From the NCBI GenBank assembly GCA_020859745.1, contig JAJBVQ010000120.1, positions 1 through 15,902 of the forward strand: DNA of 15,902 bases. The letters are read 5' to 3'. Below, one piece after another: positions 6,175 to 13,613 of this stretch. Source of the DNA: Rikenellaceae bacterium. GTDB taxonomy: Bacteria > Bacteroidota > Bacteroidia > Bacteroidales > Rikenellaceae. The translations under genes and the position numbers were made by a program. The notes below the pieces were generated by a model that did no database searches, was not told where the DNA came from, and saw nothing but the letters and a program-made list of their open reading frames with translations. Position 1 is the stretch's first letter. The number at the start of each line of letters is the position of its first letter.

Positions 6175-7293
6175 CTAACCTAATTGAGTTACTGTTCCGG
6201 TCGTATAGATGTTACCGTCGATCTTGAGTGCGTTAGCGGCTGAATCCCAGGTTATAGTGTGACCTCCAATGATAAGGTTTTCGCACCGGAGGGTATGTGC
6301 AGTCCAATCTATTGATGCCAGGTTTGAGTTCCCGGCATGCCAGATGTCGCAAAAGTTATCTCCGAACTCCGGCTTCCAAAACGTGATGCGCCCGTCGTTT
6401 CGCAGGCGTAGTTGCGCTGTGGTTTTCCCTTCGTTATTAATACTATTCACCCATGCTCCGAGGTCGTCTCTCCCGATGATGGTTTTCCCGCCATCGCGAT
6501 ACTGCGGATTACCTATTATGCCCAACTCACCATTTATAATACCCCCCGTCAGCGGGAGGAAATTATTCAGTTCGCTGGTGGATGCTTTTCCTGCCAATGC
6601 CGTAGTTATATCTTTGGTGGTCATCGCGTCTGTGATACCGTAACCGGAAAGTGTCGTTGGCTTATCAGTCAGTTCACTGAAAGCATACGATGGCTTTAAT
6701 GGTTGCAGCGCCCAAGAGGAGATTGCGGAGATCTCAAGCTTCGAATCAAGCGCCGCTTGCAGTCCTATCACAGCCGCGATGGGATGCTGGTCCGGATAGT
6801 CGAGGTTTAAGAGCTTGTCATGATACATGGTTCCTTCGCCACCCGAGCTGTCGCCGGAACCGCCTCCCGCCATGCCGAGCTGCGACAGCCAGCCCGAGGT
6901 GTAGGCGTTACCTTCGATCTTCAGGTGGCCGTCGGCATTGATGGAGAACCGCGAAAGGATGGACTTCTGCTCGGCGGTCAGGTGCGCGTCGGACGCTACA
7001 TGGCTGTTGTATGTCGTCAAAAAAATATTAAACTCCGAGGCGGCCAGCCTCTTGTCGAGCGCCGCCTGAAGACCGGAAATAGCCTTGATCGGATGCTGGT
7101 TTGGGGTGTCGAGGTTCTTCAGCTGGTCGTGATATAATGTCCCGTTACTGCCTGATCCTCCGCCGGTCGTCAGTGTCGCCACCAGCGAGGCCAGCGAAAG
7201 CACGCCCCATTGCTCGGTAAAGGGATACTGACCGGGGATCAGGATGTCCTGCGTCGGATCCAGTAGCGGAAACTCATTCAGGCGGGGCGTCAA
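6175..7293 (-). CDS. phage tail fibre-like protein with internal repeats
   Basis: The 372-residue protein appears to start with TTG 7293, overlapping the upstream TGA as TTGA; no in-frame ATG lies near the N-terminus. Residues 51-83 and 154-186 are copies of one module (LYHDQLKNLDTPNQHPI and MYHDKLLNLDYPDQHPI, each followed by GLQAALD). Gly/Ser-rich linkers (44-50 and 142-154) precede each copy. A second pair is KIEGNAYTSGWLSQLG (125-140) and KIDGNIYTTGTVTQLG at the C-terminus. LSGYGITDA (215-223) and DIWHAGNSN (316-324) are typical phage tail-fibre motifs. It is likely a trimeric fibre or fibre adaptor. The protein ends where related repeats are followed by a Gly-rich linker, so it may be shortened. 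Confidence 0.85.
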   Translation of the reverse strand: MTPRLNEFPLLDPTQDILIPGQYPFTEQWGVLSLASLVATLTTGGGSGSNGTLYHDQLKNLDTPNQHPIKAISGLQAALDKRLAASEFNIFLTTYNSHVASDAHLTAEQKSILSRFSINADGHLKIEGNAYTSGWLSQLGMAGGGSGDSSGGEGTMYHDKLLNLDYPDQHPIAAVIGLQAALDSKLEISAISSWALQPLKPSYAFSELTDKPTTLSGYGITDAMTTKDITTALAGKASTSELNNFLPLTGGIINGELGIIGNPQYRDGGKTIIGRDDLGAWVNSINNEGKTTAQLRLRNDGRITFWKPEFGDNFCDIWHAGNSNLASIDWTAHTLRCENLIIGGHTITWDSAANALKIDGNIYTTGTVTQLG

Positions 7294-8342
7294 AAAAAAA
7301 GCTCGTCACCGGGTCCCACGATCTCCAGCCGCTCCGGCAGCTCATCCCGCGCGATGTTCAGGTACTTGGATTGGTGAGAGTAGGCGAAGGTGAACTCATA
7401 CCCGGCAACTTCGTCGCTGGTCGCCTCCAGCTTCGGCTTGGTCACGAATATGCGGTTCAGCGAATCCGCACCCAAGTGGTAGCGACGGCAGCTGCTGAAG
7501 AACTCCAGCACCCAGACTTTTGTGCGTTCATCCGGGATATATCCCGTATACTTCTTCCACGCCTTCGAATAGTCTACACCGTACTCGCCGGTGTCGCCGT
7601 CGAAGACTGCATTCAGGCTCTCGGCCTCTGCCACCTCCTTGCGGTCGCCGGTGAAGCGGATCGTGTCGAACCCGCCGAGGCTGTTCTCGAAGACGAAGAA
7701 GTCCACGGTATCGGCAACCTCCTCCCGCAGCACGTACCGCTGCACAAAGCTCAGTCGCTCGCCGCCGGCAGCCTCCACCCAGACATCGTAATAAGTCGGT
7801 TGCTTTTCGAACAGCCCTCGGATGCGGCCATAGTTTAGGTCGAGGCTGTATTGTGTCAGCTCGGCCAGCTCCTTGAAAGTGACGGTGACGGGATCGCCCT
7901 CGGCGAAGGATGCCTTCACTTTCACGCTACACGCTTGCAGGGCCACGTACCGTAGCCACTGCGGTTCATGGTAGCTGACGCGGCGGGTCTGCGGCTGCCA
8001 GGTCAGGAAGTTGCCTTTCAGGAACAACGCGGTGTCGATTGCTCCGGCGTCCACCCCGCCGGGCAGCACATGAAAGCTGCCGGCCTCGTTGCCGTCGAGG
8101 TAATAGGTGTATGCGGTCAGTAGCAGCCCGTCTTCGGGAATGTCGTTCAGGTCGGGGGCGTGGAGATGCGCCTCGAAGAAGGCGCGCAGGGGAATGGTGA
8201 TCCGACCATCGGGACCGGGATAGTAAACCTCCTCCAGCAACAGCGGAACGGAGAAGGTCACGGGGAAATCTGACATCAGCACGATGTCGCTGATGTTGCC
8301 TGCGAAATTATAGGTCTGCGGTTGCCGGATGAGGTTGGCCAT
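7290..8342 (-). CDS. phage tail/baseplate protein, 350 aa
   Basis: The protein starts at ATG 8342 with AGGAG eight bases before it, and its upstream neighbour stops five bases away. I recognise it only as the kind of beta-rich late protein that sits between the tape measure region and the fibres in Bacteroidales prophages. Segments of note are an N-terminal FSVPLLLEEVYYPGPDG, a central TQYSLDLNYGRIRGLFEKQP, and a C-terminal YEFTFAYSHQSKYLNI. No enzyme motif is visible. The reading frame ends DELFF followed by TGA, inside a run of nine T on the coding strand that also holds the start of the next gene. Likely role: baseplate or tail-tip structure. Confidence 0.75.
   Translation of the reverse strand: MANLIRQPQTYNFAGNISDIVLMSDFPVTFSVPLLLEEVYYPGPDGRITIPLRAFFEAHLHAPDLNDIPEDGLLLTAYTYYLDGNEAGSFHVLPGGVDAGAIDTALFLKGNFLTWQPQTRRVSYHEPQWLRYVALQACSVKVKASFAEGDPVTVTFKELAELTQYSLDLNYGRIRGLFEKQPTYYDVWVEAAGGERLSFVQRYVLREEVADTVDFFVFENSLGGFDTIRFTGDRKEVAEAESLNAVFDGDTGEYGVDYSKAWKKYTGYIPDERTKVWVLEFFSSCRRYHLGADSLNRIFVTKPKLEATSDEVAGYEFTFAYSHQSKYLNIARDELPERLEIVGPGDELFF
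7291..7299 (-). other. T9 run at a stop/start junction
   Basis: The coding strand reads CTT TTT TTT TGA across the stop of the 350-aa gene. T TTT TTT is a classic -1 slippery heptamer, and a -1 slip here would continue directly into the fibre gene frame (TTG ACG CCC). The same run supplies the TTG start. It may be a real frameshift or transcript-slippage site, or a homopolymer length error. Confidence 0.35.
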
Positions 8343-8347
8343 AACAA

Positions 8348-8524
8348 TTACTCCTTTTCGAGAGCAAAGTTATCGGCCACACTTCCGGCAGAAAGGACAG
8401 ATTGCGCCTCGACCAAATCGACTTTCGCCGTGTCGGTAACATTGGTTAATCGTTTAGTGCCAATAATCAACGTGACCGGTTCATTCGTCAAATCCGTTCG
8501 TCGTCCGGCATTTACCATGTCCAT
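8348..8524 (-). CDS. 58-aa phage protein, unrecognised
   Basis: A minus-strand frame runs from ATG 8524 to TAA 8348-8350, five bases before the next tail gene. The product begins MDMVNAGRRTDLTNEPVTL, contains IIGTKRLTNVTDTAKVDLV, and ends FALEKE. The balanced composition, the same strand as the operon, and the Shine-Dalgarno for the next gene lying inside its end all argue that it is real. A second ATG at 8518 is possible. The frame is open about 20 codons further upstream (to a TGA just before the opposite-strand gene) but without a clear start. It could therefore be an intact small gene or the 3' end of a gene cut by the insertion of the 8591-9286 gene. No family is recognised. Confidence 0.6.
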   Translation of the reverse strand: MDMVNAGRRTDLTNEPVTLIIGTKRLTNVTDTAKVDLVEAQSVLSAGSVADNFALEKE

Positions 8525-8590
8525 CTTTGGCAGTACGGAGTACCCGAAAAGCCGGCAAGTGAGTAGGACTTTTATTAATCTCTTTCAATC

Positions 8591-9286
8591 ATGATTCTCT
8601 ATCCTGAAAATTCCGAAAAAGACTTTGTCGTATTGAATTGTATCGGCTATGCCCTTGACAATAAATATGTTAATATTCAGACCATTGAAGATTGCGACTT
8701 CTCCAAGGTACCCGATCATGAACCTGTGGTGATCGTGGGACACGGAGAACCTCCGACAAAGGTCGCCGGTGTCGTGCAGGAGCCGACTTTAGCGGGAAAG
8801 GAAGCTTGGCAGGTCGCCTTTGACATGGATAACATAGCCTATAAAAAAGATGCACCCATTCTATTGATATCTTGCTATGCAGGCGTACCCTCGGAAGCGA
8901 ATAAAGAGGATTCTTTCGTTCACCTGCTCGCCTCACAATTTCCAGGCGTTCCCGTTACCGGGAAACGTGGAATAGCCCTTTTTGCCCAAGCTATTCCGGT
9001 TACGGTAATCGATCCCGCCCAACGCGATGCATATACGGCTTTGGAAATTGACATTTTGACCCGATTCGGTTTCTGGAAAGAAAAAATGATCTCGGCGCTG
9101 GAAATCGATTGGGGAACGCAAGTAGGCCCATTTCCGAAGAATGCCGGCATTGAAGAAAAGGCCAACTTTGTATATCGCCATCCGAAAACAGCCCAATTAT
9201 ACAGGGAATTAAGACAACGTGCCCAAACCTGCGGATATATTCTACCCCCTAACCAGGACACATTGACCTTTACCGCCAATGAATAA
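8591..9286 (+). CDS. putative caspase-like (clan CD) cysteine peptidase, antisense cargo gene
   Basis: The 231-residue protein lies on the plus strand between minus-strand tail genes. It contains VVIVGHGE (46-53) and, 44 residues after His51, ILLISCYAG (90-98) with Cys95. A hydrophobic strand ending in His-Gly, then a strand ending in Cys, is the arrangement of the catalytic dyad in clan CD peptidases (caspases, gingipains, C80 toxin self-processing domains). The following VTGKRGIALFAQAIPVTVID could supply another strand of the core. No signal peptide or partner domain is seen. The start is the first ATG after an AT-rich leader, and a strong hairpin follows the gene, so it is a self-contained unit. 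Plausible roles are defence or abortive infection, a toxin, or host modification. The family call comes from motif spacing only and could be wrong. Confidence 0.55.
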   Translation: MILYPENSEKDFVVLNCIGYALDNKYVNIQTIEDCDFSKVPDHEPVVIVGHGEPPTKVAGVVQEPTLAGKEAWQVAFDMDNIAYKKDAPILLISCYAGVPSEANKEDSFVHLLASQFPGVPVTGKRGIALFAQAIPVTVIDPAQRDAYTALEIDILTRFGFWKEKMISALEIDWGTQVGPFPKNAGIEEKANFVYRHPKTAQLYRELRQRAQTCGYILPPNQDTLTFTANE

Positions 9287-9358
9287 TGGCAAATAAACTT
9301 TTTATATCCGCAACATGCTCTCGGGATTGGATGCACGTCGCCGATTCAAAACGCCGTA

Positions 9359-9404
9359 AAGCAACCGGTGCTGACAATCGTAGGATTGTCAGCACCGGTT
9401 GCTT
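9359..9404. terminator. 21-bp perfect hairpin after the cargo gene
   Basis: GCAACCGGTGCTGACAATC (9361-9379) is repeated as its exact reverse complement at 9384-9402 around the loop GTAG, and one more A-T pair on each of two positions extends the stem to 21 bp (9359-9404). It lies 72 bases after the cargo gene stop and 23 bases past the 3' end of the 588-aa tail gene on the other strand, so it can serve both as a two-way terminator. There is no long T run on either side. Confidence 0.7.
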
Positions 9405-9427
9405 CCCTACATTAGACCAGCATCATC

Positions 9428-11194
9428 CTAACACTCCACCAGCTCGACCTCTGCCGGTTCGATACGGTTCTTTTTCAGCGACACGTTCATCGTCCGGATC
9501 AGGAAACGGCGCCCGAGCGTGCAGTACTTGTCCCGCAGGTCGAGGTCGTGTAGGTCTAACGCCGTAAAGATCGCGTTGCCGGTCACCGTCAGCTTGTCCT
9601 TTTCGATCCACGCTTTGAAACCCTTGTGCAGCCTCGCCAGCCCCGACAGCGTGTCCATATCCAGCGACAAATCCCCGAGGCGTTCCCCATAGGCATTGTA
9701 GTTCGTCGAGGCCAGATAAGGATAATGCCAGGTCATCCCCTGATAGCGGATCGCGTTTTGGATGCCCTGATACAATCCAAGCAGGATCGTGTCCGGACGC
9801 TTTGCTTCCACCTTCTCGATCTCTGGGATGTAGAAACGTTCAATGATCCCGCCGCCATCGAGATCGGTGTCGTTGTACCACCACCGGCGCACGTTGCATT
9901 GCACCGCCTCCGCCTGAATGGTCATGTCATAGGTCGAAGTCTCGCCGTCGTCCTCCTCTTCGGTATCCTCCTCCGCCTGATACGCCTTGACTACCGTCAG
10001 GTGCGGCACCGATTCGCTGTCCGCCTGCAGCACCTGCGGAGGGCATTGGCTCCGGAATGCCGTAACGAACCTGCTGCCGTCCATCCGCTGCATACCCTCG
10101 ACCACGTTCGGCACCTCCCTGATCTCCGCCTCGGCCTGCTCGCCGTCCGAGGCGTTCGAATAGCCCAGCACGTACTTCTGCCCCGGCTCCCGGCTAATCG
10201 TGTATCCGTCCTCCAGCTGGAGGTCGCGGTACACCTCCCGCTGCAGGACATCGTCGTTGTACTCCACCGAGAAGCGATCGCCCCGGATAAACATCGTGCA
10301 GCCCGGCAACTTCAGCAACTCCACCACGAAGTCGGCCACCGTCACATCCGGCATAAAGTCCGCCCAGCGGATGATCTTCTTATTGATACCCTCCTGCATC
10401 TCGGAGCGCCACGGCGGGAGGTTGTCCGTCAGCCGATACTCCGGGTGCCAGAGCGTCTGCAGGCAGAGCTTCGTCCACTCGCCCTCCTTGAACACATTGC
10501 GGTCCAGTTTATCGCCGAATATCTGCTCGAACAGGTACCACACCTTGACTGCCGGCAGTATCTTCAGCATATAACTCTTACCGTTGGTACCCGTCTGTCT
10601 ATGGATGTAGTTCAGGTTCTGATCCACAAGGTTCAGGAACGACTTGCGGGTGGTCAGGAAGATGTCTTCCGGATTGTCGGGATCCCGCTCGTTCACTTCG
10701 CCGGAATCTTTGATCGCAACCGGGCAGGCCACGAAGGGCGCGTTATCGGCCCCCTGGTTGCCACGCAGCATGCCGTCGTAGTCCGTGATGGCGATCTGTT
10801 CGCTATCCTGACCGCTCAGGAAGTAGGATAACACCACCTCGCCCAACGGGGCTTTGTGCATCTTCTTATTGATCCACTCCGGCAGGACGCTGCCGCTGAA
10901 GTTGACGGTGATGGCCTGCGCGGTTACCTCTTCGATGGTCTGCACGCCGCTGACGATCTCGATGCCGCTGTGCAGGATCCGTGTGGGATGATCCCGGAAC
11001 CGGTCACCGGCGGCGGCCACCCGGTCGGGGTTTCCGAAGATCGCCCGGTTGCGCGGGGTTAGCGGCAACTCGTAACTCAGGGAGTAGGTCGCCGGGATCC
11101 GCTCGGTGTTGAAAAGCGGGTTCTCGAAAACAAGGTCGATGCTGATATCGTCGGGGAGGTCGGTCAGCTGGCCGTCGGTGTATATTTGTAGCAT
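9428..11194 (-). CDS. phage tail/baseplate protein, 588 aa
   Basis: The protein starts at ATG 11194, nine bases after the stop of the last tape measure piece. The N-terminus (MLQIYTDGQLTDLPDDISID, then NPLFNTERIPATYSLSYELP) and its position right after the tape measure are typical of the large distal-tail or tail-hub protein of Bacteroidales siphovirus-like prophages, usually annotated only as a tail or hypothetical protein. It is soluble and has no membrane segment. A strongly acidic stretch (EEDTEEEDDGE, about residue 410) sits between two beta-rich halves. No hydrolase motif was found. By synteny it should form part of the tail tip that holds the fibres encoded further along. Family name not known to me. 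Confidence 0.75.
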   Translation of the reverse strand: MLQIYTDGQLTDLPDDISIDLVFENPLFNTERIPATYSLSYELPLTPRNRAIFGNPDRVAAAGDRFRDHPTRILHSGIEIVSGVQTIEEVTAQAITVNFSGSVLPEWINKKMHKAPLGEVVLSYFLSGQDSEQIAITDYDGMLRGNQGADNAPFVACPVAIKDSGEVNERDPDNPEDIFLTTRKSFLNLVDQNLNYIHRQTGTNGKSYMLKILPAVKVWYLFEQIFGDKLDRNVFKEGEWTKLCLQTLWHPEYRLTDNLPPWRSEMQEGINKKIIRWADFMPDVTVADFVVELLKLPGCTMFIRGDRFSVEYNDDVLQREVYRDLQLEDGYTISREPGQKYVLGYSNASDGEQAEAEIREVPNVVEGMQRMDGSRFVTAFRSQCPPQVLQADSESVPHLTVVKAYQAEEDTEEEDDGETSTYDMTIQAEAVQCNVRRWWYNDTDLDGGGIIERFYIPEIEKVEAKRPDTILLGLYQGIQNAIRYQGMTWHYPYLASTNYNAYGERLGDLSLDMDTLSGLARLHKGFKAWIEKDKLTVTGNAIFTALDLHDLDLRDKYCTLGRRFLIRTMNVSLKKNRIEPAEVELVEC

Positions 11195-11203
11195 GGTCTG
11201 TCG

Positions 11204-12706
11204 TTATTTTCCGCTGCCGATGCCGGCGCGGCGCTGTTGCTGTTCGAGTTTCTTTTGTATCTCGGTGATGCTATTCTTGCCAAAATACGAGATATAGGTC
11301 GGGATCGGCTTCTCCAGCTGGCGGCTGAGTTTACCCATCACCTCCCGATTTTCACGCAATGTGGTTGTCACTTCACTCCACAATTCGCTAATGGGAGGAA
11401 TAGCTGTATCGCTGGCATAGCTACTTGTGTTGGCCGTAATACCACTGTCTATGAAGCCACCGCTGGCTCGACCGGGAATCACCCCGGAAGCGGCGAGTGC
11501 CGCCGGCAGATTTATCTCCCGGATCGTTCCGGATCGCCGGGCGCGCTCCATGATGTCCAACACAGGGCGGATGGTGGGATTCTCATAGCCTTCCGCCGGA
11601 ACCACGTATTCGGTTCCGTTCTCGCCGACAAGCACCGTCGGCCTATCCACCCGACCACGCCGGGCAGGGTTATACCCGGCCTGGTATCGTTTGCCGTCCT
11701 GTTGGCGTTCGACCAACATCCCGCCCTCTTCGGCACCTGTAACCGGTGTAGCAAGAATAGCTGCTGTCTGAACAAGTCCTAAAGCGCCGACTGCCGCTGC
11801 AAGTGCGATATTCCACGGTCCCCACGGCTGCGCTCCTAAAGCGGCAATTACTGCGACTGCGGTATTCACAATACTTTGGAATGTTGCCAGAGCTTTTTGC
11901 CGTTTTCCCTGTTTGATCGATATCTCTTCCTGCTTTGCCTCCGTTTCTGCATCCAGTTGTTTGATTCGCTCATTATAATGTTCTTGAGAGATCGTTTTTT
12001 GTTTGAGTTTGCGATCAAGGATTTGTTTCTCTTTATTCTGCGCCTTCGTAAACTCTTTGAGTTCTCGTTGCCCCATTGCGGACATCAACTCATTTACAGA
12101 ACTAAAAGCGCTGGCAATTGCATTAGCTATAGCCTCTATTTCCTCCATCCCAAATTTTCCAGCTTCGATATTGTCGTGGAATTTCTGCCAATCGTCGGCA
12201 GTCATCCCCAACAAGTCCACATTGCTTTTGCGATCTTTAACTTCCCCACCGAGAGACGGAGATGGTATAGCGCAAAGTTCGGCCAGCTTTTTCTCCAGCT
12301 CGTCGATAATTGCGAGCAGCTTGGCCTTGTCCTCATCCGTCGCTGCCACTCCGTTCTCCAACAACCCGGTCCGGCCCACTTCATCCACGATGCCCTGCCA
12401 AAGAGCGAGTTGTAGCTCCAAATCCTCTTTCATGGCCGCCTGCTCTTCAGCAGCGTACTGTTTTTTCAGAGCTTCGTCAGCTTGCTTGTCAGTCTTTATC
12501 CGGCGCAACTCTTCCACACTGTACCACTTACCGAGCAACGCCTTCTTCTGCTCGAAAGTCGTGGCGGTGGCAAGTTCGTCATTGTGCGACTGCTTGAGTG
12601 CTATAGCCTTGCGCTGGATCGCCTTCTGCTGGCCGCTGATCTCCTTGGAGAGTTCGTCGACATAGAAGGCACTCAGCCTTTCCATGTGTTGCCGCTCGAG
12701 CACCAC
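11204..12706 (-). CDS. tape measure, piece 4 (C-terminal part)
   Basis: This frame of 500 residues begins at a GTG at 12706 inside the joined gene, with ATG 12685 as an alternative restart, and ends nine bases before the 588-aa tail gene. It contains a long coiled-coil-like region (KQADEALKKQYAAEEQAAMK), then a second one (KRQKALATFQSI), a hydrophobic stretch with WGPWNIALAAAVGALGLVQT that could cross the membrane during DNA entry, and a polar C-terminus ending RRAGIGSGK. Alone it has no independent start signal, so it is best read as the end of the tape measure. Confidence 0.7.
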   Translation of the reverse strand: MVLERQHMERLSAFYVDELSKEISGQQKAIQRKAIALKQSHNDELATATTFEQKKALLGKWYSVEELRRIKTDKQADEALKKQYAAEEQAAMKEDLELQLALWQGIVDEVGRTGLLENGVAATDEDKAKLLAIIDELEKKLAELCAIPSPSLGGEVKDRKSNVDLLGMTADDWQKFHDNIEAGKFGMEEIEAIANAIASAFSSVNELMSAMGQRELKEFTKAQNKEKQILDRKLKQKTISQEHYNERIKQLDAETEAKQEEISIKQGKRQKALATFQSIVNTAVAVIAALGAQPWGPWNIALAAAVGALGLVQTAAILATPVTGAEEGGMLVERQQDGKRYQAGYNPARRGRVDRPTVLVGENGTEYVVPAEGYENPTIRPVLDIMERARRSGTIREINLPAALAASGVIPGRASGGFIDSGITANTSSYASDTAIPPISELWSEVTTTLRENREVMGKLSRQLEKPIPTYISYFGKNSITEIQKKLEQQQRRAGIGSGK

Positions 12707-13056
12707 CAGCGCGGCCAGCTCTCCTCCTGTGTCAAGTCTTCACGCTGTTTGCCGAACAGTTCCAAATCCCGCAGTCGCTTTTCATAGGCCGCATTCTCTC
12801 TATCCGCGGCGTTTTTCCCATCGCCCGCTACATCGAGCAGTTTCTGGAGGTGTGACTTCTCGGATTTGGCCTGTTGGTATTGCCGATCGAGCTGCTCCAG
12901 CTGGAGCTTCTTCCGTTTCTCGCCGCTTTCGATATTCGCATCGAGCCGGGCCTGCAAAGCCTCGATCTCCAGCGTAAGCAGCTGGCGGTTATATTCGGCT
13001 TCGGTCACGATCTCCCCTTGCCACAACTTGCGCTTCAGCGCGATTTTCTTACCCAT
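12673..13056 (-). CDS. tape measure, piece 3
   Basis: The frame is open from the second shift point and has an ATG at 13056 (MGKKIALKRKLWQGEIVTEA). It continues with charged helices (LEIEALQARLDANIESGEKR) and loses sense after TQEE, where the real frame moves to piece 4; the last 16 residues (SWPRWWCSS and on) are out of frame. Confidence 0.6.
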   Translation of the reverse strand: MGKKIALKRKLWQGEIVTEAEYNRQLLTLEIEALQARLDANIESGEKRKKLQLEQLDRQYQQAKSEKSHLQKLLDVAGDGKNAADRENAAYEKRLRDLELFGKQREDLTQEESWPRWWCSSGNTWKG

Positions 13057-13613
13057 GAAAGCCTCGTCGTCGTCGAGTGACCAATCCTTTTTTTCTTCTT
13101 TTTACCACCGCCATTGGTATCGTCCGGATCAGGATCAGCATCTGGATTCAGTTTTTTCCGGGCTTCTTCGATTGCCTTAATTTGGTTCTCGAGCGATGTT
13201 TTCATTCCCTGCAATCTTTTACGCTCGACATCACCGATACTGTTATCACTTAGGCGTTCGTTTATCTCTTCAAGCCTGGTTTGAAGCTGTTCCAATGGCA
13301 CCTCAGTTACTTGTGACGCTACACCTCCAGCCATCGCATCCAAAATACTTAATGCGCTGGTTGCATTTTTACTTGCTGTTACAATGTCCTGTAAGATCCC
13401 CCATATCATACGGTAGTCTTCGGCAGCCTTGCCCCTCCCATTGGTAGCATCGATGTACTCCTGTTCACTGCGCCCCAACAATCGCATCGCATCACGAACG
13501 TATCCAACATTAGCTCCCGTTTCTTTCAGGGTACAGATCAATCTTTCAAATTGCTGGGCAGCGAGTTTCTGCTGTTCGACGCTTCGCTTTCCCTTTTCGG
13601 TGTATTTGTCCAT
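13035..13613 (-). CDS. tape measure, piece 2
   Basis: The frame follows the first shift point. Its first ATG (13613) overlaps the TGA of piece 1 as TGATG, so coupled restart is possible. It has helical, charged sequence (QQFERLICTLKETGANVGYV; LQTRLEEINERLSDNSIGDV) and ends in DPDPDDTNGGG and a Lys run; the final 15 residues after that run are out of frame. Confidence 0.6.
   Translation of the reverse strand: MDKYTEKGKRSVEQQKLAAQQFERLICTLKETGANVGYVRDAMRLLGRSEQEYIDATNGRGKAAEDYRMIWGILQDIVTASKNATSALSILDAMAGGVASQVTEVPLEQLQTRLEEINERLSDNSIGDVERKRLQGMKTSLENQIKAIEEARKKLNPDADPDPDDTNGGGKKKKKRIGHSTTTRLSWVRKSR

Noticed and set aside
8525..8590. Promoter for the cargo gene
   Set aside because: The leader is AT-rich and TTTG occurs at about 8526, but no TAnnTTTG follows at the right distance.
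9286..9567. 93-codon plus-strand frame starting at TAATG after the cargo gene
   Set aside because: It runs through both arms of the 21-bp hairpin and then antisense through the tail gene; the composition is not protein-like. Only the first 20 or so codons could be coding, with no support.
9626..10831. 401-codon open frame on the plus strand
   Set aside because: It is antisense to the well-supported 588-aa tail protein, is rich in His, Arg and Leu as shadow frames in GC-rich genes are, and has no family resemblance.
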